64,000 nucleotides of DNA, taken from the NCBI RefSeq assembly GCF_016741875.1, contig NZ_JAERRF010000016.1, positions 124,001-188,000 on the forward strand. The letters run 5' to 3'. This stretch comes from Streptomyces coffeae (GTDB lineage Bacteria; Actinomycetota; Actinomycetes; Streptomycetales; Streptomycetaceae). The position numbers were made by a program, and so were the translations under genes. Position 1 is the stretch's first letter; each line of letters begins with the position of its first letter. Below, piece after piece: positions 23,245 to 32,023 of the stretch. Below the pieces are notes generated by a model, which was given only the letters and a program-made list of their open reading frames with translations, had not been told where the DNA came from and did not search any database.

Positions 23245-24690
23245 ATGCCCGACGCGACCACCGAGACCGAGACCCTGCCACCCCGGGCCGGGCGCTGGCA
23301 GCCGTACCACACACTCTGGGCGATGCTGCTCGGCGGCTGGCTGTTCTCCTACGCCGACCGCACCATCACCGGCCCGGTCGTCACCTGGCTGATCGACAAC
23401 GACCACGGCATGCTGGGCTCCGCCGAGAATCCGCACGCCCTCGGCGGTCTGATCGGCAGTCTGTTCTTCGCGGGCTACATGCTCACGCAGTTCCCCGGCG
23501 GCTATCTCGGGGACCGGTTCGGCCATCGCACCATGCTGGCGATCTCGCTGGTGTGGGCGGGGCTGACCACGCTTGCCAGCGGGATGGTCACCGGGCTGAT
23601 CGCGTTCGTGGTGCTGCGGGTGCTGACCGGGCTCGGCGAGGGCGTCTTCTACTCCAACGACCGGTCGCTGATCGCCCAGCGCACCCCGCCCGCCAAGGCC
23701 GGACTCGGCATGGGCGTCGCCATCACCGGACTGTCCATCGGGCTCACGGTGGCAACCATCTCCGCACCCCATCTGATCGACTGGGGCGCGGAGGTGTTCG
23801 GTCATGAGGACGCCTGGCGGATGCCGTTCCTGGTCCTGGGCGGGGCGACGCTCGCGTTCGGCTGGGCCACCGCGGTCTATATGCGCCGGATCGGCGGCCC
23901 GCTCAAGGCCACCGGCTCCGCCCTGCGGCTGCTGGGGACCTCGGCGGTGCTGTGCGTCGCCGTCATGGCGGTCTATCTGATCGCCGACGGGGCGGGGCTG
24001 CCGAGCTGGGGTGTGGCGGCCCTGGAGTGTGTGCTCGCGTTCCTCCTCATCGGGGCGGTCTTCGCCCGGCGCGGCGGGCGGATGGGCGCCGTCTCCCGCA
24101 ACCGCGAGGTGCTGCTGCTCAGCTTCGCCTTCATCGCGGTGATGTGGAACCTGTGGTTCTTCAGCTTCTGGTCGGTGTCGATCGTGGCCGACGCCGCCCA
24201 CAGCTCGTTCCAGAACGCCGCGCTGGTGGCCACCTTCAACGCGGGCGCGGGCATCCTCGGCTTCCCCGCCGGAGGCTGGCTGTCGGACCGGGTGAAGGCC
24301 CGGGGGTGGGGGCGGCGGCCGCTGCTGATCGCCTTCACCGTGGTCCAGGGAACGCTGGTGCTGGTCTTCGCCGGGTATCTGCACACCCACAGCAAGCCCT
24401 CCTTGTGGGTGATGTCGGTCCTGCTCTTCATCACCTCCTTGTTCTTCAACGCCCTCCAGCCGATGGCGCACGCGCTGCTCAACGATGTGGTCGACGCCGC
24501 CGAACGGGGCGCCGCCTTCGGCCTGTTCAACCTGGTCGGAGAGATCGGCGCGGTGATCAGCCCGGCCCTCAGCGGCACCCTCTTCGACCATTACGGAAGC
24601 TGGACGCAGGCCGTCGCCATCGACGGAGCGCTGATGCTCGCCAGTGCCGTGCTCTACGGCCTCGTCCGCGAGGGCCCGGCACGCACGTAG
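23245..24690 (+). CDS. MFS transporter, probable aromatic-acid uptake
   Basis: A 481-residue major facilitator with 12 predicted helices. The loop 2-3 signature GGYLGDRFGHRTMLAISL (about 85-100) and the repeated GGWLSDRVKARGWGRRPLL in the second half are visible; GLGEGVFYSNDRSLIAQRTPPAKAG is typical of metabolite/H+ symporters of the anion:cation symporter group. ATG 23245 follows GGGGG by 9 nt; the longer in-frame start at 23140 is not supported. It lies 111 bp after the IclR gene in the pobA cluster, so 4-hydroxybenzoate or a related acid is the likely cargo, by context only. Confidence 0.88.
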   Translation: MPDATTETETLPPRAGRWQPYHTLWAMLLGGWLFSYADRTITGPVVTWLIDNDHGMLGSAENPHALGGLIGSLFFAGYMLTQFPGGYLGDRFGHRTMLAISLVWAGLTTLASGMVTGLIAFVVLRVLTGLGEGVFYSNDRSLIAQRTPPAKAGLGMGVAITGLSIGLTVATISAPHLIDWGAEVFGHEDAWRMPFLVLGGATLAFGWATAVYMRRIGGPLKATGSALRLLGTSAVLCVAVMAVYLIADGAGLPSWGVAALECVLAFLLIGAVFARRGGRMGAVSRNREVLLLSFAFIAVMWNLWFFSFWSVSIVADAAHSSFQNAALVATFNAGAGILGFPAGGWLSDRVKARGWGRRPLLIAFTVVQGTLVLVFAGYLHTHSKPSLWVMSVLLFITSLFFNALQPMAHALLNDVVDAAERGAAFGLFNLVGEIGAVISPALSGTLFDHYGSWTQAVAIDGALMLASAVLYGLVREGPART

Positions 24691-24735
24691 CGTGGTCCCG
24701 GCAGAGGGACACACGGCGGCGGAGGGGCACGGGCC

Positions 24736-26121
24736 ATGGCGGCGCGGCGGATGGTGATCATCGGGGGCGACGCGGCGGGGATGTCCGCCGCGTCCCAGGC
24801 ACGCAGACTCAGCAGCCGGGGCGATCTGGAGATCCTCGCCTTCGAGCGCGGCCACTTCACCTCGTACTCGGCCTGCGGCATCCCCTACTGGGTCGGCGGC
24901 GAGGTGGACGGCCCCGGCGCCCTCGTCGCCCGGACGCCCGATACCCACCGGGGGCGCGGTATCGACGTCCGGCTGCGCACCGAGGCCATCGAGATCGATC
25001 CGGCCGGACAGCGGGTCCTGGTCCGGGATCTCGATCCGCGCGGCGACGGCGAACGCTGGTACGGCTACGACGATCTGGTGATCGCCACCGGCGCCCGGCC
25101 GCGCCGCCCCTCCATGCCAGGGATCGACGCGCCCGGGGTGCACGGGGTGCAGACCCTGGACGACGGCCGGGCCCTGCTGGACACCCTGGAGGGCACCCGG
25201 GTCGAGCGGGCGGTCGTGGTCGGCGCGGGCTACATCGGGGTGGAGATGGCCGAGGCCCTGATCCGGCGCGGCTGCCGGGTCACCGTCCTGGAGCGGGGTG
25301 AGCAGCCGATGGCCACGCTCGACCCCGACATGGGGCGGCTGGTGCGCGAGGCGATGACCGGAATGGGCATCGACGCCGTCACCGGAGCGGAGGTCACCGA
25401 GGTGATGACCGGGGAAGACGGCCGGGTGCGGGGTGTGGCCACGAAGGTCAGCGAATACCCGGCCGAACTGGTGGTGCTGGGCCTCGGGGTGGTCCCCGAG
25501 ACGGTGCTCGCCCGCGAGGCGGGGCTGCCGCTGGGCGAGTCCGGCGGACTGCTGACCGATCTGGCGATGCGGGTCCGCGGCCATGAGCACATCTGGGCGG
25601 GCGGCGACTGCGTCGAGGTGCTCCACCAGGTCTCCGGCCGCACCCGGCACATCCCCCTGGGCACCCACGCCAATAAGCAGGGCCAGGTCATCGGCACCAA
25701 TGTGGGCGGCGGTTACGCCACCTTCCCCGGTGTGGTGGGCACGGCGGTCAGCAAGGTCTGCGACCTGGAGATCGCCCGCACCGGGCTGCTGGAGGCGGAG
25801 GCGGCGGCCGTGGGGCTGCGGTTCGTGACCGTCACGGCCGAGTCGACCAGCCGGGCCGGCTACTACCCCGGCACCCGCCCGATGACCGTGAAGATGCTCG
25901 CCGAGCGCCGTACGGGGCGGCTGCTCGGCGCGCAGATCGTGGGCCGGGAGGGCGCGGGCAAACGCGTGGACATCGCGGCGGTCGCGCTGACCGCGGGGAT
26001 GACGGTGGACCAGGTGGCCGCGCTGGACCTGGGCTACGCGCCGCCGTTCTCACCGGTGTGGGACCCGGTGCAGGTGGCGGCGCGCAAGGCGGTGGCGGCG
26101 GTACGGGCGGCGGAGTCCTAG
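24736..26121 (+). CDS. CoA-disulfide-reductase-like FAD/NAD(P) oxidoreductase
   Basis: A 461-residue pyridine nucleotide-disulfide oxidoreductase-type flavoprotein. The N-terminal FAD motif VIIGGDAAGMSAASQARR has a GGDAAG variant; the single redox Cys is in FTSYSACGIPYWVGG, as in CoA-disulfide reductases and NADH oxidases. The NAD(P) motif is AVVVGAGYIGVEMAEAL, FAD motif 2 is HIWAGGDCVEV, and a dimerisation domain follows (about 340-461). It probably reduces a low-molecular-weight disulfide, persulfide or oxygen. Its TAG stop shares a CTAG tetramer with the stop of the convergent gene. Confidence 0.88.
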   Translation: MAARRMVIIGGDAAGMSAASQARRLSSRGDLEILAFERGHFTSYSACGIPYWVGGEVDGPGALVARTPDTHRGRGIDVRLRTEAIEIDPAGQRVLVRDLDPRGDGERWYGYDDLVIATGARPRRPSMPGIDAPGVHGVQTLDDGRALLDTLEGTRVERAVVVGAGYIGVEMAEALIRRGCRVTVLERGEQPMATLDPDMGRLVREAMTGMGIDAVTGAEVTEVMTGEDGRVRGVATKVSEYPAELVVLGLGVVPETVLAREAGLPLGESGGLLTDLAMRVRGHEHIWAGGDCVEVLHQVSGRTRHIPLGTHANKQGQVIGTNVGGGYATFPGVVGTAVSKVCDLEIARTGLLEAEAAAVGLRFVTVTAESTSRAGYYPGTRPMTVKMLAERRTGRLLGAQIVGREGAGKRVDIAAVALTAGMTVDQVAALDLGYAPPFSPVWDPVQVAARKAVAAVRAAES

Positions 26122-27593
26122 CCGTCCCCGTCCAGCAGCCCCTCCAGGGAGCTCAGCCGGTCCTCCGCGTACCCGGCCAGGAGCCACGGGCAGGTCCAGG
26201 CGTCGGGACTCAGCGCGTCCCCGGGCGCCGGATGCTCCCCGGGGGCGTACAGATGCGGCAGTCCGCCGAGCCACCCGCCCCGCCGCAGCGGCGGATGGGC
26301 CGGGTGCGCACAGTCCTCCGCGGGCCGGGCGGCGACGGCACTCCGCAGTACCGGCACGATCTCGCGGAGCACCGAGACCGGCGGGTCCGGGTAGGCGGTC
26401 TGCATCGTCTGACCGAGGGTCAGCAGCAGCACGGTCCGCTCGCGCTCGTCGGTGACCTCGGTGTACCGGCGGGCCGCCCACAGCCCCAGGTCCAGGGAGT
26501 ACCGCTCGTTCCAGGGCTTGTTGTCGATCCGCTCCACGAGCTTGTCGATCTCCAGCCGTCCGTCCGGGCGGAGGTATTCGGCGTCCAGCCGGGAGGTGTC
26601 GGGGCGTCCGAACAACTCCTCGCGGCGCTCGCGCAGCAGCTTCAGGGACTCCGCCGCGAGCCCGGCGATGAAGGCCGGGCACAGCATGGCCTCCAGCGCC
26701 CCCTTGTTCCCCCACTGGTACTCGAAGACCCGCCGCCCGCCGGGGCTGCTCAGGACGATGCCCAGTTCCGCGGCGTCCGGCCCGCTGTCGGGCAGCTTCG
26801 GATGCGTCTCGTGTCCGCACTCGGCGCGGTCGAACTCGGGCAGTGTCTCCTCCAGTACCTCGACCAGGTCGTCGAGGACCGACTTGGCGCGGATCATCCC
26901 GGAGACGGCGTACCAGGTCACCGCCCGGACGACCATGACATGCCCGGCCTTGTCCAGCGGATCGTCGGCGAGGCGGAGACCCCGTCCCGCCGACTCCACC
27001 TCGTCGTTGATGTCGGTCCACGGCTTGGGATAGCCGTGCAGAAGCGCCGACAGGGTCTCGATCGCGTTCCGGGCCTCCATCGGCAGCCGTGGCGGGATGT
27101 CCTCGGCCGAACCGGCGTCCACGATGTCCAGAGCGATACGGGCGAAACCGGCCACGTTGCGCGGACAGCGCCACTCCTCGCGGGGCGCCGACGGCTCCTC
27201 GTCCGCGGTCTCGTCGGCTATCAGCCGCAGTTCCTCGGCGAGTTCCTCGTCGTTGTCGTCGTAGTGCGTCTGATACGGATGCGAGGCGTGCTCGCAGGGC
27301 CGGTCCCGCAGGGCGCCGTCGGTGGCGGCGAGGGCGTCCGTCACGGCGGTGGCCACCCCCTTGCCCGGCAGATAGCCGACATAGGGCGCCATCATCACCA
27401 GGCCCAGGGTCCAGACGTACGCCGAGGGACCGCCCGGATCGGCCGCGAGCCGGGCGGCGCAGTCCAGCGCCGCCCGGTCGTAGTCGTCGTTCTCGACGGT
27501 GTCGTAGTCCTCGCGGATCCCGTCCCAGGTGTCCGCGAGTTCCTCGACGGCGGCGGCGTCCAAGTCATTCATGATCACAACGACGCGCGGCAC
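26118..27593 (-). CDS. Uncharacterised protein with three CxHxxH...C repeats
   Basis: No family recognised. The 491-residue protein is soluble and acidic and consists of three diverged repeats of about 160 residues. Each has a helical part, then C-x-H-x2-H-P, then 35-40 residues later C-P-x3-A-G-x-A: Cys100/His102/His105 with Cys143; Cys259/His261/His264 with Cys304; Cys427/His429/His432 with Cys467. The regular Cys-His-His-Cys sets suggest three metal (probably zinc) sites. No signal peptide or membrane segment. GTG 27593 is the longest start; ATG 27572 is possible. It begins 28 bp after hemE on the same strand and may be co-transcribed with it. Confidence 0.8.
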   Translation of the reverse strand: MPRVVVIMNDLDAAAVEELADTWDGIREDYDTVENDDYDRAALDCAARLAADPGGPSAYVWTLGLVMMAPYVGYLPGKGVATAVTDALAATDGALRDRPCEHASHPYQTHYDDNDEELAEELRLIADETADEEPSAPREEWRCPRNVAGFARIALDIVDAGSAEDIPPRLPMEARNAIETLSALLHGYPKPWTDINDEVESAGRGLRLADDPLDKAGHVMVVRAVTWYAVSGMIRAKSVLDDLVEVLEETLPEFDRAECGHETHPKLPDSGPDAAELGIVLSSPGGRRVFEYQWGNKGALEAMLCPAFIAGLAAESLKLLRERREELFGRPDTSRLDAEYLRPDGRLEIDKLVERIDNKPWNERYSLDLGLWAARRYTEVTDERERTVLLLTLGQTMQTAYPDPPVSVLREIVPVLRSAVAARPAEDCAHPAHPPLRRGGWLGGLPHLYAPGEHPAPGDALSPDAWTCPWLLAGYAEDRLSSLEGLLDGDG

Positions 27594-27621
27594 CCCGGCC
27601 GTGGTTCCGGCCGTCGGACCG

Positions 27622-28713
27622 TCAGACCGAGCGCGCGGTGCGGGTGTGGACGTACTCCACGAGCCGGGTCAGGGCGTCCGGGTCGGTGGTGGGCAGCACC
27701 CCGTGGCCGAGGTTGAAGACATGCCCCTCCAGGCCCTGCGCCGCGTCCAGTACCTCGGCCGCCTTGGTCTCCACCGCCTCGCGCGGGGCGAAGAGCACCG
27801 CGGGGTCGAGATTGCCCTGGAGCGCCTTGCCGGGGCCCACCCGGCGGGCGGCCTCGTCCAGCGGCACCCGCCAGTCGACGCCGACGACATCCGCCCCGGC
27901 CTCGCCCAGCAGCCCGAGCAGCTCACCGGTGCCGACACCGAAGTGGATGCGCGGTACGCCGTATCCGGCGACGGCGTCGAAGACCTTCACGGACGCGGGC
28001 ATCACACTGCGGCGGTAGTCGGCCGGGGCCAGGGCGCCGACCCAGGAGTCGAAGAGCTGGACCGCCGAGGCGCCCGCCTCGATCTGGACCTTCAGGAAGG
28101 CGGCGGTGATGTCGGCGAGCCGGTCCAGCAGATCGGCCCACAGCTCGGGGTCGCCGTACATCAGGGCCTTGGTGTGCTCGTGGTTGCGCGAGGGGCCGCC
28201 CTCCACGAGATAGCTGGCGAGCGTGAAGGGCGCGCCCGCGAAACCGATGAGCGGGGTGGCGCCGAGCTCGCCGACGAGCATCCCGACGGCCTCAGTGACG
28301 TACTTCACATCGTCGGGCTCGAGCGGACGCAGCCGCTCCAGATCGGCGCGGGTGCGGATGGGCTGCTCCACGACCGGGCCGACGCCGGGCTTGATGTCGA
28401 GATCGAGACCGATGGCCTTGAGCGGTACGACGATGTCGCTGAAGTAGATCGCCGCGTCCACCTGGTGCCGGCGCACCGGCTGGAGGGTGATCTCGGTGAC
28501 CAGGTCGGGCCGCATACAGGACTCCAGCATCGCGGTGCCCTCGCGGACCTTGCGGTACTCCGGGAGCGAGCGCCCGGCCTGCCGCATGAACCACACCGGC
28601 GTGTGCGGTACCGGCTCCCTCCGGCAGGCCCGCAGAAATGCCGAATCGGCGGTGGCACGGGCCGCGTCGCGACCGGTCTGCTGCTGGCCCGAGGGCCGCT
28701 CTGTGGCGCTCAT
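27622..28713 (-). CDS. hemE: Uroporphyrinogen decarboxylase
   Basis: Decarboxylates uroporphyrinogen III to coproporphyrinogen III in heme synthesis, supplying the HemY/HemQ branch encoded nearby. The 363-residue cytosolic protein shows the signatures PVWFMRQAGRSLPEYRKVR, YFSDIVVPLKAIGLDL, GFAGAPFTLASYLVEGG and FDSWVGAL, and the C-terminal NLGHGVLPTTDPD. ATG 28713 gives the normal family length. In related genomes hemE lies close to hemY and hemQ; here it is about 8 kb away, with the pob block and flavoenzyme between. Confidence 0.97.
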   Translation of the reverse strand: MSATERPSGQQQTGRDAARATADSAFLRACRREPVPHTPVWFMRQAGRSLPEYRKVREGTAMLESCMRPDLVTEITLQPVRRHQVDAAIYFSDIVVPLKAIGLDLDIKPGVGPVVEQPIRTRADLERLRPLEPDDVKYVTEAVGMLVGELGATPLIGFAGAPFTLASYLVEGGPSRNHEHTKALMYGDPELWADLLDRLADITAAFLKVQIEAGASAVQLFDSWVGALAPADYRRSVMPASVKVFDAVAGYGVPRIHFGVGTGELLGLLGEAGADVVGVDWRVPLDEAARRVGPGKALQGNLDPAVLFAPREAVETKAAEVLDAAQGLEGHVFNLGHGVLPTTDPDALTRLVEYVHTRTARSV

Positions 28714-28804
28714 GTCCCAAATCTTCGCACGGGCCGAACGAGTGACCCGCCAACCCGGGTGTTCCTCCCCGGTTGCGGCCCTCGATGCGCCTAGTCTTCC
28801 GGGC

Positions 28805-29554
28805 ATGGCAGCGGTTCAAGGACAGCTCTCTGACGGTGCTGACGGCGCTGACGGCGCTGACGGCACGGACGCGGGCGGGGAGGGCACCCCGCCCGCCTTC
28901 CGGCGTGCGGTCGCCGGGCTGCGCGGTGTGCGGGTGCGGCCCGAGGTGGAGATCGACCCGACCCCACCACCGCGTCGGCTCGCCCCCTTCTCGTACGCAC
29001 TGGAGGCCGTGGTCACCGCGGACGGCGCGGACGAGGACGAGGAGCTGGCCGAGGGGCGGCTGATCCTGCTGCACGACCCGGCCGGGCACGACGCCTGGCA
29101 GGGGACCTTCCGCCTGGTCACGCTGGTCCATGCGGATCTGGAGCCGGAGATCGCGGCCGATCCGCTGCTGCCCGAGGTGTGCTGGTCCTGGCTGACCGGC
29201 GCGCTGGAGGCGCGCGGGCTGACCTACGGCGAGCCCAGCGGCACGGTGACCCGGGCCGGCTCGCACTACTTCGGCGCGATGAGCGAGCGGGAGCCCTCGA
29301 CCCGGATCGAGATCCGCGCCTCGTGGACCCCCTCGGAACATCCGGCCCCCGAACCGGCCCGCCCCGGGCGTCGGCCGGAGGAGCGGGCGGGCGGGGACGC
29401 GGGCGAGCCGGGGGTGCCGGGCGTGCCGGACACCGGGGCGCATCTGGCCGCCTGGTGCGATCTGCTGTGCCAGATCGCGGGGCTGCCCCCGGCGGGGGCG
29501 GCCGAGGCGGGCGTCGTCTCGCTGCCCCAGCGCCGCGGCCCGCAGCCGCGCTGA
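28805..29554 (+). CDS. DUF3000 family protein
   Basis: A 249-residue conserved actinobacterial protein of unknown function. After a short GADGADGADGTD repeat comes the family core: PPAFRRAVAGLRGVRVRPEVEIDPTPPPRRLAP, WQGTFRLVTLVHADLEPEIAADPLLPEVCWSWL and SHYFGAMSEREPSTRIEIRASW. No membrane segment. The repeat comes from a 9-bp tandem (GCTGACGGC units near 28835-28860) and may vary between strains. ATG 28805 is the first start that keeps the whole domain. It is divergent from hemE and upstream of whiI, as in other Streptomyces. Confidence 0.88.
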   Translation: MAAVQGQLSDGADGADGADGTDAGGEGTPPAFRRAVAGLRGVRVRPEVEIDPTPPPRRLAPFSYALEAVVTADGADEDEELAEGRLILLHDPAGHDAWQGTFRLVTLVHADLEPEIAADPLLPEVCWSWLTGALEARGLTYGEPSGTVTRAGSHYFGAMSEREPSTRIEIRASWTPSEHPAPEPARPGRRPEERAGGDAGEPGVPGVPDTGAHLAAWCDLLCQIAGLPPAGAAEAGVVSLPQRRGPQPR

Positions 29555-29802
29555 CGTTCCGGGCCCGGTTCACCTCCGGGGCGCCGCACGTCCCTTCGGC
29601 TCACTCGCCGGGCGTCAGCGCTCGGCGGGGCACCTCACCGTGGCCGGGCAGGGCCGAGCCTCCGAAAAAGAACACCCGTGATCGAAAAGCCGTCCTAATT
29701 GCCCGAATTGTTACTCACCAAATCGTGATCATTCTCTAAAGCCGGGCCGTATCGGTGCCGAAGGACGTGGTGACCCGTCCCACCACTTCCCCAGGAGGCC
29801 TG

Positions 29803-30462
29803 GTGTCTGTTCTCCTCGAGCAACCGTCCAGCCTGGTCGCCTACCGCCCGAACAAGCCGACGGCCATGGTCGTCGTCGCCGACCCCCGCGTCCGTTCCAC
29901 CGTCACCCGTCATCTGTGGGCCCTAGGGGTGCGCGACGTCATCGAGGCGTCGTCCATCGCGGAGGCCCGTCCCCGTATCGGCAACCCGCGGGACATCTGC
30001 GTCGCCGATGTCCACCTCCCCGACGGCTCCGGCCTCACACTGCTGTCCGAGACCCGGGCCGCGGGCTGGCCGAACGGCCTCGCCCTGTCCGCCGCCGACG
30101 ACATCGGCGCCGTGCGCAACGCCCTGGCCGGAGGGGTCAAGGGCTATGTCGTCACCGGCACCCGCACCAACCTGGGCATCCCGGGCCGTCCGGGCGCCGC
30201 CCCGCTCGGCGCCGCCGCCCGGATGCACCGCCGCCCGCCGGGCGCGCCCGGCCACCCCGGGGGCTACCGGGAGCTGTCGGGGCGCGAGGTCGAGGTGCTG
30301 CGGCTGGTTGCGGAGGGCCAGTCCAACAAGGCCATCGGCGTCTCGATGGGCCTGTCCGCCCTGACCGTGAAGAGCCACCTCGCCCGGATCGCCCGCAAGC
30401 TGGGCACCGGCGACCGGGCCGGAATGGTCGCGGTCGCACTGCGTACCGGAATCATTCACTGA
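29803..30462 (+). CDS. whiI: Orphan atypical response regulator WhiI (sporulation)
   Basis: A 219-residue LuxR/NarL-type regulator matching, from memory, WhiI of S. coelicolor and S. venezuelae, which is needed for sporulation septation and acts with BldM. The receiver domain keeps an Asp in ICVADVHLPDGSG and a Lys in GVKGYVV, but the N-terminal acidic pocket is reduced (VVVADPRV), so normal phosphorylation is doubtful. A Pro/Gly linker leads to the HTH YRELSGREVEVLRLVAEGQSNKAIG and SALTVKSHLARIARKLG. GTG 29803 has a perfect AGGAGG at 29793-29798. No kinase gene adjoins. Confidence 0.87.
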   Translation: MSVLLEQPSSLVAYRPNKPTAMVVVADPRVRSTVTRHLWALGVRDVIEASSIAEARPRIGNPRDICVADVHLPDGSGLTLLSETRAAGWPNGLALSAADDIGAVRNALAGGVKGYVVTGTRTNLGIPGRPGAAPLGAAARMHRRPPGAPGHPGGYRELSGREVEVLRLVAEGQSNKAIGVSMGLSALTVKSHLARIARKLGTGDRAGMVAVALRTGIIH

Positions 30463-30504
30463 GCCACTCCCCCGCCCGGCCACCGCGCCGCCCCACCCGC
30501 TCCC

Positions 30505-30538
30505 GCGCCCGTCGACGGAACGTTCCGTCGACGGGCGC
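30505..30538. terminator. Loop-less perfect palindrome after whiI
   Basis: A 34-bp perfect palindrome with arms GCGCCCGTCGACGGAAC (30505-30521) and its exact complement (30522-30538), centred on AACGTT. It is 42 bp after whiI and just upstream of the RNase D promoter, so it probably works as a terminator. Confidence 0.7.
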
Positions 30539-30573
30539 CCTGCGTACCCGGCGTGCACAGCTACCCTTGACAG

Positions 30574-31851
30574 GTGACCGACGCCCAAGAGACCGCAGCA
30601 GAGACGACACTGCGAACCACCGGGGGCGCTCCTCCGGACGACCTCCCCCCGGCGCCGGTCCCCTTGCTGGAGCCGCGCGAGGGCATCCCGCCCGTCACCG
30701 CGGACGCGGACGGCCTCGCCGAGATCGTGGCGGCCTTCGCCGCGGGCCACGGACCGGTGGCCGTCGACGCCGAGCGTGCCTCCGGCTACCGCTACGGACA
30801 GCGGGCCTATCTGGTCCAGCTGCGCCGGGCCGGAGCGGGGACCGCACTGATCGACCCCGTCGGCTGCCCCGACCTCTCGGGGCTGGGGGCCGCGATCGCC
30901 GACGCCGAGTGGGTGCTGCATGCCGCGACCCAGGATCTGCCGTGTCTGCGTGACATAGGCATGGTCCCGGCCCGGCTCTTCGACACCGAACTCGCGGGCC
31001 GGCTGGCCGGGTTCGCCCGGGTGGGGCTCGGCGCCATGGTCGAGAACATCCTCGGCTACGCCCTGGAGAAGGGCCACTCCGCCGTCGACTGGTCCACCCG
31101 CCCGCTGCCCGAGCCCTGGCTGCACTACGCCGCGCTCGATGTGGAGCTGCTGGTGGACCTGCGCGACGCGCTGGAGGAGGAGTTGACCCGCCAGGGGAAG
31201 CTGGACTGGGCGCACCAGGAGTTCGCGGCGATCGCCGCGGCCCCGCCCGCCCCGCCGCGCAAGGACCCCTGGCGGCGTACGTCGGGGATGCACAAGGTCC
31301 GCCGGCGTCGACAGATGGCCGTGGTGCGCGAGCTGTGGACGGCGCGGGACCAGATCGCCCAGCGCCGCGATGTGTCCCCGGGCAAGGTGCTGGGGGACGC
31401 GGCGATCGTCGAGGCCGCGCTCGCGGTGCCGACCAGCGTGCGGGCACTGTCGGCGCTGAACGGTTTCGGCCACCGGATGAGCCGCCGCCAGCTCGAGCAG
31501 TGGCAGGCCGCGGTCGACCGGGCGCGGGCCCTGCCGGAGACGGAACTCCCCCAGCCGGGCCAGCCGGTGGCCGGTCCTCCGCCGCCCCGGGCATGGGCCG
31601 ACAAGGACCCGGCCGCGGCCGCGCGGCTCTCCGCGGCCCGCGCCGCGGTGACCGCGCTGGCCGAGCGGCTGAATCTGCCCCAGGAGAACCTGATCGCCCC
31701 GGACACCGTGCGGCGGCTGTGCTGGGAGCCTCCGGCGGAGTCCACCACGGAGGCCGTTGCCACCGTTCTGGCCGGCCATGGCGCACGCGCCTGGCAGATC
31801 GACCAGGTGGCCGAGGTGCTCACCGGGGCGCTGGAGGCGGCCCCGGCCTGA
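30574..31851 (+). CDS. rnd: Ribonuclease D family 3'-5' exonuclease with HRDC domain
   Basis: A 425-residue DEDD-type exoribonuclease for 3' processing of stable RNA. The motif I region is VAVDAERASGYRYGQRAYLVQL (Glu of the classic DxE kept), motif II is WVLHAATQDLPCL (Asp), and motif III is WLHYAALDVELLVDL (Tyr-x3-Asp). The HRDC domain lies at about 235-310 (RRRQMAVVRELWTARDQIAQRRDVSPGKVL). GTG 30574 is about 7 nt after a TACCCT hexamer (30562-30567) with no ribosome-binding site, so it is probably leaderless. The acidic N-terminal 40 residues look disordered. Confidence 0.9.
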   Translation: MTDAQETAAETTLRTTGGAPPDDLPPAPVPLLEPREGIPPVTADADGLAEIVAAFAAGHGPVAVDAERASGYRYGQRAYLVQLRRAGAGTALIDPVGCPDLSGLGAAIADAEWVLHAATQDLPCLRDIGMVPARLFDTELAGRLAGFARVGLGAMVENILGYALEKGHSAVDWSTRPLPEPWLHYAALDVELLVDLRDALEEELTRQGKLDWAHQEFAAIAAAPPAPPRKDPWRRTSGMHKVRRRRQMAVVRELWTARDQIAQRRDVSPGKVLGDAAIVEAALAVPTSVRALSALNGFGHRMSRRQLEQWQAAVDRARALPETELPQPGQPVAGPPPPRAWADKDPAAAARLSAARAAVTALAERLNLPQENLIAPDTVRRLCWEPPAESTTEAVATVLAGHGARAWQIDQVAEVLTGALEAAPA

Positions 31852-31933
31852 GGTGGGGCACGGGGACCGGCGGGGGTGTGCGGCCGGTCGGGTCTGTGAC
31901 CTTCGACGCTCCGGCGGCGGGGACTGGGCACCG

Positions 31934-31949
31934 TGGTTACTCATAAGTA
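31934..31949. promoter_or_regulatory. Dyad upstream of fadA
   Basis: GTTACTCATAAGTAGC holds TACT and AGTA arms around CATA, about 80 bp before fadA in the only AT-rich part of the spacer. TetR-type acyl-CoA-responsive regulators often bind such sites, but the assignment is tentative and it may be only part of the promoter. Confidence 0.35.
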
Positions 31950-32023
31950 GCATGAGGGTGTGGAGACACGCCGTCACCGGCGTGCCCGCAGCAGTGCCAT
32001 CCCGCACCTGGAGGAGAGCCAAC

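Noticed and set aside
23206..25668. 820-residue minus-strand ORF
   Set aside because: Antisense to the MFS and flavoenzyme genes, low-complexity Gly/Arg/Gln/His translation, no start signal.
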